Positions 1 to 18,593 of a stretch of 64,000 nt of DNA are shown here, in pieces. The stretch spans positions 5,707,331-5,771,330 of the forward strand of contig NC_089794.1 of the NCBI RefSeq assembly GCF_040412425.1, given 5' to 3'. Source of the DNA: Macrobrachium rosenbergii. Lineage: Eukaryota > Arthropoda > Malacostraca > Decapoda > Palaemonidae. A model generated the notes under the pieces. That model was not told the DNA's origin. It did not search any database and saw nothing but the letters and a program-made list of their open reading frames with translations. Made by a program: the position numbers and the translations under genes. How positions within the stretch are numbered: position 1 is the stretch's first letter; each line of letters starts with the position of its first letter.

Positions 1-1559
1 CGTCCATGAGATGAAATCTTCTTTATCTTATTTACCAAACAATTACAACTTCCAGCATTGTGGAACTCTTATCACATTGACTCCATGTTGCTACCTCTAT
101 CGGAAAATGTTCACTTTTGTATTTTTGAACAGTTTAATGCATATTAACAGGGAAATATCGAATAAGGAAATATTAAAATTAAAATTAAGTGACTGAAGTT
201 TTATTCATATTTAATGTTCTTTGATCCTTACGTAAATTTGTGGTATGTTAATTTCCATAATTTATTAAAATTTGCTGTGCTAAATATCAGTCTATATAAA
301 AATTATGTAAATATTTAACGATTTTTTTTCTTATCGAAAATTTGTCTGCTATGAAGAAATTGTTTGCTGTAAATTTTCGGATACATATGATTCATTAGAC
401 TTCCCATTTGGCCTATCTTAAAAATATTTTTCTAACGGTAGAAGTAGAATTCTATTCATATAGGCTATGCCCTGGGATAAGCCTTTTCGATTTTCAGTGC
501 CATGTTTCCATATTTCCCTGACTATTCTGTCACAAGATTTTGGGACTGTGAATAAGCCCAAGGCAGACCCCCTCAGTTCAGTAAATGAACAGCCCTGACC
601 TAAAGATAAGATCATTGCACATGCGCAGTACATGGCTGTTTCCTGCAAGGAAGGGTTCCTATACATAGTCACTGGAAATGATGTTTACCTTTATGAAATC
701 ATGTCATTTTTTTTCATTATCAAATATCATAATTTTCATGTATTTGGAAACTAGCAGAACTCTTATATCACTGACTCCATAATGCTGTTCTTGCGGAAAA
801 TGATTTAGGAACACTCGTCCCAAAGGTTCCCTCTGTCATCTATGATATTTTTTTAGTCTTTTTAGGCAGAACGAGACGTTTGACTTTGTCGCTCTGATGA
901 CTTCATCGCTAGAAATATAGCCAGCGATATCACTGAAGCTAATCGAAGTTAGTGGAAGCTTATGTTGCTCATCTCCCATTCGTCGTAATGCTGTAGGGTG
1001 TGGGTATTTACTGTAGATAAAAAAAAAATAATCTTCACTTGCATAGGAAAGATAATATTTTTGCCAAGCGAGTCTGCATTATAGATTTATATTTACTTTT
1101 CTTTTTAACACTGTTACTAAATACCATTGCAACTCAGTTTTGGAATCCAGTTGTGAGCCTTCTTTGTGTATTACCATTTTAGGGTAAGTCCTATTTTTTT
1201 CTAATAACAGTACCTTTTTAATTTTTCTGATTTGCATTAACATAGTGGTCACCCGTGATGCCACAAATCTTTGATATACCTCATTGCATTTTATTGCCAT
1301 TTATGTAAAAAAATATCGATGATTATGCAATAAGAAAATGAAATGGAGAGGGAGAGAAATATTATACTGAAATTTTCTCCGTCTCTGTTGGTCTACCACT
1401 TTCAAAAATCCACACAAGCCCTTCTTTTCACTTTAACACTTTACCTCAATTGAAATAGCGACTTGGCATTAAAGCCTAAGATTGCTTTATTAATAAGATT
1501 AATCAAAACTTAAATTTTCAGGTTCTTCTACAACATCTCGATGATAAAAATCGTTTTGA

Positions 1560-1594
<35 letters not shown>

Positions 1595-2600
1595 CTCAGA
1601 CGGACAGGTAAAGGGTTATTAATTGATTTATCTTTTTCTCGCGATGTTTTCTTAAAGTTCGACCATTACGGAGAATGAGCTTCAAAACTAAGGCAACGAG
1701 AGGACCATGATGGGAAGAGAAAGCCCTCTAAAAGCCGCCTATGTCAGATAATAGGAAAAGAACATAATAGATTCATTGGCTTATCCCTCCTGTCAGCAAG
1801 AAATAACGAAAAAAGAAACAACTAAACCAGTAACAGCAAATTACCATAACTAGTAAAAAATGCGCCGAAGTTTCTTCGACACAGTCGAATTTTCTGTACA
1901 GCGCATAATAAAGCCACCGAAAACTGACCTATCTTTCGGTGGTCTCGGTATAATGCTGTATGAGACGTGGCCCATGAATCTTCAACCACAGCCCGGTGGT
2001 GGCCTGTCCTATATCGCTGCCAGATGCACGATTACGGCTAACTTTAACCTTAAATAAAATAGAAACTACTGAGGCTAGAGGACTGAAATTTGGTATGTTT
2101 GGTGATTGGAGGGTGGATGATCAACATACCAATTTGCAGCCTCCAGCCCCAGCAGTTTGTAAGATCTGAGGGCAGACAGAAAAAAGGACGGACGGACAGA
2201 CAAAGCCATTCAATAGTTTTCTTTTACAGAAAACTAAAAAGGGAAAGTCTCGAAGTGCCACTTCCGTCACAGAAGTCAAAACATAAATGATAATTACACC
2301 TCGGTCAGAAAAATCATATATCACAGTGATGTGAGTAACCATCAAGGCGAGAATTATGTCGACTAAATGTTCACTAATTACAGTGTTATGCCAAGTTGTC
2401 ATTGTTTGTTTAATTAACGACGTTACTGTTTGTTTTGAATCCCAAGAGAAAATGACCGCACATACACACATTTCATAATTTATATAAGAGTTTAAATCCA
2501 ATTCATTCGGATATCAATATGACCAAACAAGTATAGTTGATGATGGGGAAGTCCTTTTAATTTCCGCTTTTATGTAAAGAAAAACGCCAAAATAGCTCCT
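1..2600 (+). repeat. Interspersed repeat S, copy 1 (left end outside window)
   Basis: This stretch recurs, diverged but in the same order, at 8839-12335, 19728-22600 and 39303-41030. Shared landmarks include CTTTATCTTATTTACC near 21, 9718 and 20509, and TTGCCAAGCGAGTCT near 1061, 11335 and 21466. The distance between them is about 1041 bp here and 958 bp in copy 3. No long open frame is conserved between copies, so I see no protein. The class is unknown; it could be a non-autonomous element or an old segmental repeat. Homology ends near GTTGATGATGGG (about 2535), which copy 3 matches near 22545. Confidence 0.75.
1853..2236. mobile_element. Small non-autonomous hairpin element nested in S copy 1
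   Basis: S copies 2 and 3 lack this ~384 bp block: their sequence runs from AGCAAATTACCAT directly into the GGGGGAA..TCGAAGCG segment. Here that junction is opened, and AACTA occurs at both edges (1848-1852 and 2232-2236), consistent with a 5-bp target-site duplication. The interior holds an imperfect hairpin: ACTACTGAGGCTAGAGGACT (about 2067) pairs with the inverted CCTCCAGCCCCAGCAGTTT (about 2142). The empty-site comparison is direct evidence of insertion; the element class is not determined and there is no credible protein. Confidence 0.7.
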
Positions 2601-2639
2601 TGATAAACTACACAGAGGACTCATCATTTCATCACTACG

Positions 2640-2837
<198 letters not shown>

Positions 2838-2879
2838 AAACTTTTTTACCGTTCTAATTATTTTGTTCTTTTACCACTA

Positions 2880-3186
2880 CTACAAAAACTGGTGGCCCAA
2901 GGAATAGTACATTTTACAAAGTTTCATCAGTAAATTTAGCATAATCTGTTCCCAAGCAAGACTGCCTTTTCAACAGCCCACCCTGTCATAACCACCAGAC
3001 CTCGCCCGCATGATTTGTTAGTCTTTTTTTTTTTTCCTCTCTCTTCTTCGGTTTCCAATAATACTTGCCTACAAACTTTTATCCATCTGTCTGCATACCT
3101 CTATTTTAGTCTCTCTTGATCTTATCTTATTCTACTATCTATTTGAAAATGTTTGTTTTCATTATAGCAGTATTCATTTTCTTTAT

Positions 3187-3237
<51 letters not shown>

Positions 3238-3450
3238 GTTTTTCTTATTTTGAGCAAAGCTCTGAGATGTACCAAAATCCGCCGAAGGAAAGAGGTAAAA
3301 GGCCCACATTCCGATTATCATCGAACAAAACAGCAGAAGCAAAAGGCAGAAACGGTGTCTCATATATATATAGATTTGGTCCTTCCGCCGTCGGGGAAAC
3401 AAAGATATATATATATATATACTCAAAAGATATATATATATAAGAAGATA

Positions 3451-3481
<31 letters not shown>

Positions 3482-3553
3482 AAGAAGAAGAAGAAGAAGA
3501 AGATATATATATGTGTTGTTTATATAATAATGATAAAACGATCTCTGTTAAAG

Positions 3554-3592
<39 letters not shown>

Positions 3593-3607
3593 GTGTGTGT
3601 GTGTTTA

Positions 3608-3646
<39 letters not shown>

Positions 3647-4091
3647 AATGCTGAATATTACTGATCAGCTTCTTCATGTACTTTAACAGAGATCGTTTTA
3701 TCATTCAGCCAAGATTACCTATAAAACAACACATCCTTTACAGTCTACTTTCTTCTCGCCTGTATTAAGTTTTCTTCTTCTTCTTCTTCTTCTTCTTCTT
3801 CTTCTTCTTCTTCTTCTTCTTCTTCTTCTTCTCTTTTGTCTTTGAGTCCGATGAAGTCGCAACATCTCACTAACTTCCCAGACTCCTGATTGGAATCCTT
3901 CTTTGTTCCCCGACGGCGGAAGGACCAAATCTAATTTGGCTCATGAGAAGTTTTGCAGATATGAAGGAACACCGCTTCGGCGTTTTTTGCTTCTGCTGTT
4001 TTGTTCGATCGAGATAATCGGAATGTGGGGCTTTTACTCTTTCCTTTGGGGGAGTTTGGTACATCTCAGAGCTTTCCTCAAAAAAAAAAAA

Positions 4092-4142
<51 letters not shown>

Positions 4143-4350
4143 ATAAAGAATACATAAGAATACTGCTATAATGAAAATCAAACATTTTCAAATGCCATCT
4201 CACAGTGTGAAAAATCTTTAGATCTGTTTATGATTATGTGCAATTGGAAGCGAGTTCATTGTAGCGTCTGAGAAGATTTTTTATTTTTATATAGTCTATT
4301 GGTTTATCTTTTTTCTGTTTTCACGGATCCACCAAAATGTAATTACAAAT
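2880..4350 (+). repeat. Interspersed repeat T, copy A
   Basis: Collinear with 36310-37420. Shared stretches include the ATAATCTGTTCCCA segment (2941 and 36374), CTTCTTCGGTTTCCAATAA (about 3044 and 36474), CTGAATATTACT (about 3650 and 36724), the (CTT)n run (3774-3832 and 36833-36894), and an almost identical ~250 bp block ending in a (CT)n run (3838-4139 and 36897-37206). Copy A additionally contains an inverted partial copy of this block at 3187-3552. No coding potential is evident: long frames in it are simple-repeat artefacts. Confidence 0.8.
3187..4139. repeat. Large imperfect inverted repeat within repeat T copy A
   Basis: The left arm (3187-3552) is the reverse complement of parts of the right arm (3677-4139). 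Paired segments, outside in: (GA)n 3187-3236 with (CT)n 4098-4139; the TGAGCAAAGCTCTGAGATGT segment (3252) with its complement near 4060; the GGTCCTTCCGCCGTCGGGG segment (3379) with 3910-3928; (GAA)n with (CTT)n; ATGTGTTGTTT (3511) with AAACAACACAT (about 3723); and ATGATAAAACGATCTCTGTT (3529) with its exact complement near 3690. The centre is a TA/TG/GA microsatellite. Confidence 0.85.
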
Positions 4351-4467
4351 TTCAACATTTTTCAGCATGCTGGCTTGAAACAATTTTCTTGTGTGATTCA
4401 AGAATAAAAAAATTTCAGTTTTTCTTTCTCTTTACGCAAACACATATACATGCATACCTACACAAAC

Positions 4468-4575
<108 letters not shown>

Positions 4576-4697
4576 TGGCTGCCCGGGAAAACTCTGAATG
4601 ACAACAGATTCTTTCTCTATTTTTCTCTCCAACCCTCATTGTCTCTTTCCCTCTTTCTTCTCACTAACATCCCTCTACTCTCTCTCTCATTTCCTCT

Positions 4698-4728
<31 letters not shown>

Positions 4729-4732
4729 CTCC

Positions 4733-5028
4733 CTGAATCTTAGTTCCTCATTGTTCGGGTGGGTATCGTTCTCAGCTAGCACTCTGCTGGTCCCGCGTTC
4801 GATTCTCCGACAGGCCAATGAAGAATTAGAGGAATTTATTTCTGGTGATAGAAATTCATTTCTCGTTATAATATGGTTTGGATTCCACAATATGCTGTAG
4901 GTCCCGTTGCTAGGTAACCAGTTGGTTCTTAGCCTCGTAAAATAAATCTAATCCTTCGTGCCAGCCCTAGGAGAGTTGTCAATCAGCTCAGTGATTTAGT
5001 TAAACTTAGGAATACTTTACTTTTTCCC
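4733..5028 (+). mobile_element. tRNA-derived SINE, copy 1
   Basis: The 5' part resembles a tRNA gene: an A-box-like stretch GTTCTCAGCTAGCACTCTG and, about 25 bp on, a B-box-like GCGTTCGATTCTCC (near 4796). A shared body follows, with landmarks GGAATTTATTTCTGGTGATA, GGTCCCGTTGCTAGGTAACC and GCCAGCCCTAGGAGAG. The inverted copy at 46326-46610 shows the same order at about 85-90% identity by eye. SINEs are non-coding, RNA polymerase III-driven and depend on LINE enzymes; here that rests on the tRNA-like head and the second dispersed copy. A (CT)n array lies just upstream. Confidence 0.8.
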
Positions 5029-5039
5029 TGTCTCTTTCT

Positions 5040-5094
5040 CTCTTTCTTCTACCAAACACACCCTCTGCTCTCTCTCTCTCACTTCCTATCCCTT

Positions 5095-5137
<43 letters not shown>

Positions 5138-5165
5138 ATCTTCCACTCACTCTGACCCACCATCC

Positions 5166-5208
<43 letters not shown>
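5040..5208. repeat. (CT)n-rich tract
   Basis: Repeated CT runs (5099-5131, 5170-5208) separated by short pyrimidine-rich spacers. Apparent Ser/Leu or Arg/Glu frames across it are repeat artefacts. Confidence 0.95.
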
Positions 5209-5210
<2 letters not shown>

Positions 5211-5221
5211 TCCAGAGAGGG

Positions 5222-12335
<7,114 letters not shown>

Positions 12336-12382
<47 letters not shown>

Positions 12383-12442
12383 TACTTTTTCCTTCTTCTC
12401 CTCCCTAATACCCCCTCTGCTCACTCTCTCTCACTTCCTCTG

Positions 12443-12486
<44 letters not shown>

Positions 12487-12530
12487 CAACCCTCCCTGTG
12501 TCTTTTCTTCTTTCTTCTCCCAAACGCCAA

Positions 12531-12570
<40 letters not shown>

Positions 12571-12664
12571 CAACCCTCCGTGTCTCTTTCCTTCTTTCTT
12601 CTCCCAAACACCACCTCTACTCTCTCTCTCTCACTCTTTCACTTTTCTCTCTCTCTCTCTCTCT
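12336..12664. repeat. (CT)n composite array with repeated spacers
   Basis: CT runs at 12336-12379, 12449-12484, 12534-12569 and 12646-12664. The spacers are themselves repeated: the CGCCAACCCTCC segment at about 12484 and 12570, and TTCTTTCTTCTCCCAAACCC-like text nearby. This suggests tandem duplication of a ~90 bp unit. Confidence 0.9.
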
Positions 12665-12692
12665 CAAAAGCAAATACATATAAAAAATCAAG

Positions 12693-14727
12693 GTAAAGAT
12701 GAAACAAATAAAGGAAGGCATAAAGAGTATGTAACGAAGGAAAAAAGCAAGCCGGCATCATGTTATGAAATGTCAGCACCACGATATGAGGCATCAGCAC
12801 CCAGGTACAGTGCAACAAAGCAATGTATCTACAATGCAAATGGATGGTGCAGATATGGAGATAGGTGCAGACACAAACGCAAAATGAATAATTATGAAGA
12901 TGGAAGATCAACTATTTTGGAAAAGATGGATTTTTTAATGTCCGAAGTTATGGAAATGAAGAAAAGAACAACATATCAGAGCAGGAAAGAGACATGGGAA
13001 AATCATTATTATTACCCATATTAGATAATGGGGATAAAACGCAAACCATCATAATGATGAATGCACAAGGTTTAGTTTCGAGTAACTCAAAAAGAAAAAT
13101 AGAGTTCTTAGAAGAACTAACCCAAACTGAAAAAATAGATATAATGAATATAAGTGAAACCTGGTACTCACAAGAGACTGGTAATGATGATCAGATAAAG
13201 GGTTTCCAAACTTATAGATTAGATAGAAAAAATAGGAATCAAGGGGGGACCGGGATACATTGGAGAGACGTAAATCAAGGAAAAATCTGTGAGAAATATA
13301 GTAACACAGAATGTGAATTAATAGCAGTAGAATTTGAATGTGAAAAATTAGTAAACATTGTAATATACAGACCCCCGAATACTAAAGACTTTGACATAAT
13401 AATTGACAAATTGGATGATATATGTAGAAATCACAAAGACTGGAATATACTCCTATCCGGAGACTTTAACTTTCCTTTCGTAGAATGGAAAGAGCGAGTA
13501 GGAAACTGTGGTTGTACTTATACATATAAAAAGGAGAGTAATAGTAGCGCAGAAGATAAGAGGCAATTTGAAAAGCTATTAGATATGCTACTAGAACATA
13601 ACATTCAGAAAATAAATCACCTGCCAACAAGAAAGGATAATATTTTAGACCTAGTATTTGTGAACGAGGTGAACTATGTTACAGAAATAATAGTGTATAA
13701 TACGAGTATTTCGGACCATAATGTCATAGAATTAACAGTCCGTTCCAAAGCACATGAAAACAGAGATAAGCAAGAGAAGAAAAAATGGGAAGGATATGGA
13801 AAATATAATTTTTATAGTAAAAATATAAGTTGGTAAAAAATGAATGAAGAATTAAACAAAGACTGGGAAAACATATTCGTAAGTGATAATATACAGGTAA
13901 ATACGGATATATTATATAAAATATTAGAGGAAATAGTGGAAAAATATATACCATAGAAGAAAAGTAAACATCAGTCACGCATACCAAGAGACAGAAGAAT
14001 CTTGTTCCAGAAAATCAGAAAGTGGAAAAAAGGTCTTGCAAAAGAAAAGAATGCATGGAAAGTGATGGAGCTAAAAAGTAAGATAGAAAATGCAAAACAA
14101 AAGGTTATACAGTCAAAAGAAAAAGAAAATCAGGACCTAGAAGATAGGACCCTACAAAATATCAAGCAAAACCCCAAAATTTTTTACTCATGCAAAAAAG
14201 ATGAATAAAATAAGAGTAGAAATAGGCCCTCTAGGAATTGAAGGGCGATTAACAAATGAAAAAAAGGAAATATGTAACATATTAGCAGAAAGATATAAGA
14301 GTGAATTTACACCTAGAATTGATAATGAAGATAATGATAGAGAAATAAGAGATGAAAATAGTGAATATTTATCAGACATAGATATTACTGAAGCCGATAT
14401 TGTGCAGGCTATTAATGAGATTAAAAATGGATCAGCAGCAGGGCAGATGGTGCACCTGCCATTTTGTTAAAGAAAGTGGTTCATTCAGTCTCAAAGCCGC
14501 TCGCAATATTATTAAGACAAAGTATAGATACAGGCAAGATTTATGATGAGCATAAATTAGTGTATATTATCCCAACTTCCAAAGGTGGATCAAGACTAGA
14601 GGCAAGTAATTATAGGTCTGTGAGTCTGACATCTCATATTATGAAAGTTTACGAAAGGGTAATGAAAAAATATATAATGAAACATTTAATGAAAAATAGT
14701 TTGTTTAATAAGGCTTATGAGATTATC
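12693..14727 (+). pseudogene. LINE pseudogene: CCCH-type motif, AP endonuclease, N-terminal RT (Jockey/CR1-like)
   Basis: A first frame (12770-13024) carries a CCCH-like motif CIYNANGWCRYGDRC; the expected terminal His spacing is altered. From about 13020 the frame shifts into an endonuclease/exonuclease/phosphatase domain up to 13836. Visible catalytic landmarks are MMNAQGL, ISETW, LLSGDFNFP and a C-terminal SDHNVIELTV. Stops follow at 13834 and 13954, with frameshifts near 14200 and 14443. RT begins with the LVYIIPTSKGGSRLEASNYR segment near 14548-14607 and continues through YERVMKKYIMKHL. The RT is then truncated at about 14727, before motif A, where GC-rich gag sequence starts. Clade is uncertain; Jockey/CR1-like is based on the RT start and the endonuclease. 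Clearly inactive. Confidence 0.85.
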
Positions 14728-14729
14728 CC

Positions 14730-16425
14730 CGAGCGGTGGAGGAGACGTTGGAGAGAGCAGTCAAGAGAAGCAGGCCAAACTTGGCCCGATTGGGCGTACC
14801 ATTCGGAGCGGGCATTAGCCAAATGGCTCAAGTCCGAAGGAGCCACTAGCGCCGCCGAGGTACTCGAGTAATTTAAATTTGAGAATTTCCTGTGCTACGC
14901 CCCTGCTGCCCTAGCCACGTGTGTAGTGGAAGAAAGCCCCAGCAACACTCACCGAGTGTTGCCGGATAGCAGACATGTGGGGAAACTCACCACCTTCAGG
15001 AAGGATCCATGGGGTGGAAGATAAATCCCCCGCCCCTCCTCAGAGGATCAAATTCCCACAAAAATGGAAACTTGGGCAAGCCCCTAACTTGCCATAATTG
15101 CAAGAAGATGGGGCATTCTCTGAACAGTGCCGAAACAAGAAAACGGCACCTCTCTCTCCCGGACAACCACCCAATAACTCGCCTGCACCCTCCACAGGGG
15201 CAGTGCGGAGAGACTTTAGCCAAACCTTCTGCACGGCGTGCAAGGTTTATGGCCATTCTCCCGCATGGGCAAAATGTCCAAACAATCCTAAGTTAAATGC
15301 TCCTGCCGCCACCTTGGCCGTCACGAATTCCAAGTCATTGGGCCCTCCCGCCGAAGGCCCCATATGTGTGGCCCCTCCACAAGGCAGCCACCCCGCCTGC
15401 CGAGTCACTGCATTCGAGGACTCGGGAGCGCAACTCTCCCTCACCTGAAGGGACAGAGTTCCCTATGGAGCTATCGTCAATAGACGAAAACTCGTCACGA
15501 TCGAGGGAGTAAATAAATTTCAGATGATACTCCCTAAAGTCCAATTGACAGTCACAAGACCTCAGCAATCAAAAATTTGCAATCTTGCAGTAGCAACCCA
15601 TCTCCCTGGAGGTTATGACGTCATCCTGGGAGAGGACTTTCCTTCCCCACAGAAATCACGACAATCTAGGGGTCCACATTCCCCAACTCATTCCTCGGGC
15701 GTGAGTAATCCTCCCCCGCTTCTCCCTCAGTCAAGGCTGGCGCCCCTGGGTACCAGGAGGATGTGCAGTCCCTACCAGTGCCACCTGAGTACGATGTACA
15801 GTGGCCTCCTCGATCGGTTCCCGATCCAATTCCAGCGCCTGGCCCTGCCCCAGTGCCAGTGCCAGGGCCCCAATCAGATCTCCCTCCCAGAGATGCCAAA
15901 TGCCTGCCGGTGCCACTTGCATGCACCGAGCAGTGCCAAGCTTCGTCCGTCCTGACCGATGAGCACAAGAAACTTCTGATAGTGCCTGACTCTGCCTTAG
16001 TGCCAGTGCCAGAGCACAACCCAGATCTCCATTCAAGGGATCCAGCTGAGGACCCCCTCTCTTCTCCCTGCCTGGCACCACTACCAGCGTCAGTAAGAGA
16101 GACGGTTCCTCTCAACCACAGCGGAAGTTCTCCTGAAGGTGCGGCCTTGCAACCCGTGCCTGAGCTGGTCACTGATACCTGTGAGCCATTCACACCGCCA
16201 CCGACTGCCTCCTCTCAGGCTCAGTCCGTTGCCGACGCAATTGCAAGTCAGGATTCTGCCATATCTCACTTGGCCGATGAACTACAAGAGCTGCGACGGA
16301 CCATGGTAGAACCAGCACGGAAAACTCCTGCGTCAGCTGTCGCAGCAGCTGGCCCAGGTGGCACTCCATGCCGCCCTCCGGTCTCAGGCCCTCCGCTTCC
16401 CGGCCGAGGACGACTGTCCCAGTAG
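14730..16425 (+). pseudogene. LTR-retrotransposon gag-protease fragment with proline-rich extension
   Basis: GC-rich sequence, unlike the AT-rich surroundings. 14730-15010 reads as a degenerate gag capsid-like end (ALAKWLKSEGATSAAEVLE, then stop). The first zinc knuckle CHNCKKMGH lies at about 15090-15116; its last Cys is displaced by a 1-base deletion. A second knuckle-like motif, CTACKVYGHSPAWAKC, is near 15231. A retropepsin active-site triplet follows in AFEDSGAQLSL (15410-15442), cut by a stop. The protease C-terminal landmark GYDVILGEDF, in another frame, is at 15612-15641. After it comes a Pro/Val-rich stretch (15763-16425) with a short possible coiled coil. No RT, RNase H or integrase is seen. 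Ty3/Gypsy-like is the best guess. It abuts the truncated LINE RT exactly, so it is either a nested insertion or a recombination junction. Confidence 0.75.
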
Positions 16426-18560
16426 GAAAGGTTCGCGGCGGAATTACCACAGGCATGGGAATTTCCAGGTAATTTACAAGGAGCTCTAGAGTTCCCCTGG
16501 CACCTGTGCCACTATTTCACCTTTCGAAGGTCTTGGCATCTCTAATCCAGAAGGGGATGCCAGGCCCTCCACTATCTTCTTCCGTCCCTTTGGAACTTCT
16601 ATCCCTTATTATTCTCTATTAATCTTTTTCTTAAATTATCACCACAAGAAGTAATTAAGTACGGGCCGTAATTTATAGGCGAAGGACGATAAATTCCAGC
16701 ACAACACAAGAAATTCCTCACTCTATTACCCTTGGGTTTTCTGCCAACATCATTTACTCTTTTAGTTATTTACTTATCTTTTTCTTTTAATGAATCGCGA
16801 GTCATAGACTCTTGCCCTTGTGATTTTAAATGCCCCTTTTGTAAACTCCGAGAGACGTGTTCTGCCCTATGCGGTCACGTTTTCATTCGTACATCCTGTT
16901 AATTTTCCTTTTGCCATTATTATTTCTTTTTCACTTTCTACTAAGAACTCTGTTTTGTCTCAGACCCCGTGTCTTTTTGTCTGCTCAGCCCGTCATAAAA
17001 TTGAGCAAGTATCTATTTATAGCTCGCACCCGAGTGTGGGCAGTGGACACAAAAAATTAGCATGGTTTAAAGATAGCGAATTAAAACTCGGGAATACTCT
17101 CGCTCGCCTACAACTGTCGAAACCCCGAGTATAAAGTTGTCAGCCGTCAGCTATGAGTTGGCGAATTATGTATCGTCATTACAATATCACGTAAAGAGGA
17201 TGTCATTTACAAAAATAGACGCTGTTTATCATTTATACAGCCTCTTCAAGGCCCACTGTAGTAACCGCATGCCTTGTTGATTTAGAATTAAGGAACTTAT
17301 ATGTAAATTAATTCTTAAAATTTTGTCTCCTGCCACAAAATTATCTTGTCCTCGTAATTTTAAAGTAACATATACCGTAAATTTGAAGAAATTAATTGGC
17401 CATGTTAAAGTACTTTAGTATTAATGTGATGAAAGTACTTTCCATTTTGCGTGGGGATAGAGTAAATTAAAAGTCTTTCCATTCTTGTTGGGAGAAGAAT
17501 AAAGTAAATCAGCTGTGCAGACTTCTTGGATATCAACATACAAGCCCGAATGAAGGCTCGTATGTTATCTTCTGTGGGGAGCTATTATAAGCAACCAGAA
17601 GTCGTGCACAATGCGCCTCCCCCTCCCCTCCCCCACCTAATTTACCCTTTGGTTTATTGAGAACCACATGGCCAGTCGTATTTGACTAGAAATCAGAGCC
17701 CGTTATCAACATTCCGATCTGTCCCTTTTTTTTTTTTTTTTTTACCTGGAACAGATATTGAGATGACACAGATAAAAGATGCCAGGAGGACATTTTATGC
17801 CACTCCCTTAAGAAGCTTAGCCCAACTAATCTTCTTAAACGGCCTTCCTAATGGCAAATTAAGCTACCTGAATTGTCTTACCTCTGCAGGGAACCAGGGA
17901 AAAGGCTGAGCACCTATCGAGTAACGAATCGTTTGCACACGGCTTACCCCTGGCCGTGTTCCTTAAAAGGAAGAGACCAAAGGAGTTAGTTAGTCTTGTA
18001 AGGAGTCGTAAGGGACAGCCATACATGTGGGCGGGTGATGCAGCTTGCTGAGAGAACATTCATCTCCCCTGTCCAACTCCAGACTCCACTCATCCTTGAA
18101 GGACAGCCTGTATCATCGGTGACCCTCGTCCTTCTTTGCCAGAGACCAGCTTCCCCTATGGTAAAGTACGAGTGAAGACTTTTCGGTCATGATAGTTTGC
18201 CCTTTAGAAAGCTTGGAGTATCAGCATTTCACTTCTGTCCTTGCGCCAGTTTATCCAGTGCCATTTCCAATGTCCTGTGTTCGATTGTAAAGTGGTCATT
18301 CATTCCTCGAGTCTTTGGCGCCCTCAGTGCAAACTCGAGACTAATTCTGTGTTAAATTGTTCCTTTACTGGCGTGTAATGTGTAAATCTCTCTTGCAGAG
18401 GGACCCATTCGCAGTAGACTCATCTCAGCCTTTGCCTTGCCTTTAATCAAGACTCCCGAAGAAGGATCTTCAGGCGTTGCAAGCCTTTTATCAATTTACT
18501 TATTGATTTTCCCTTCAAATGCTTGCTTTTGTTAATATAATTCTTTAATTTATCCCAAGT
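16426..18560. other. Non-coding flank of the gag-protease fragment; possible LTR and leader
   Basis: No coding region is recognised. The stretch contains an AATAAA at about 17499, a C-rich run (17618-17636) and a T18 run near 17728. A TTTGGCGCCCTCAGTGC segment at 18311 resembles a lysine-tRNA-type primer-binding site, and a CTCTCTTGCAG splice-acceptor-like site lies near 18389. A TG...CA-bounded LTR could not be fixed because no second copy is present to align. If 18311 is a true primer-binding site, it lies downstream rather than upstream of gag-protease, implying rearrangement or a second element. Confidence 0.35.
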
Positions 18561-18593
18561 GTTTACGTAACATTCCCTTATGAAGTAGAGCCT

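Noticed and set aside
1860..2290. Two 65-codon frames over the nested hairpin element
   Set aside because: They cross the element boundaries and have no recognisable similarity.
3719..3928. Poly-Arg and poly-Ser frames over (GAA)n/(CTT)n
   Set aside because: Trinucleotide repeat artefacts inside the repeat T foldback.
18380..18410. Exon boundary from the CTCTCTTGCAG acceptor-like site
   Set aside because: No coding frame of note follows; splice-like pyrimidine tracts are common in this CT-rich DNA.
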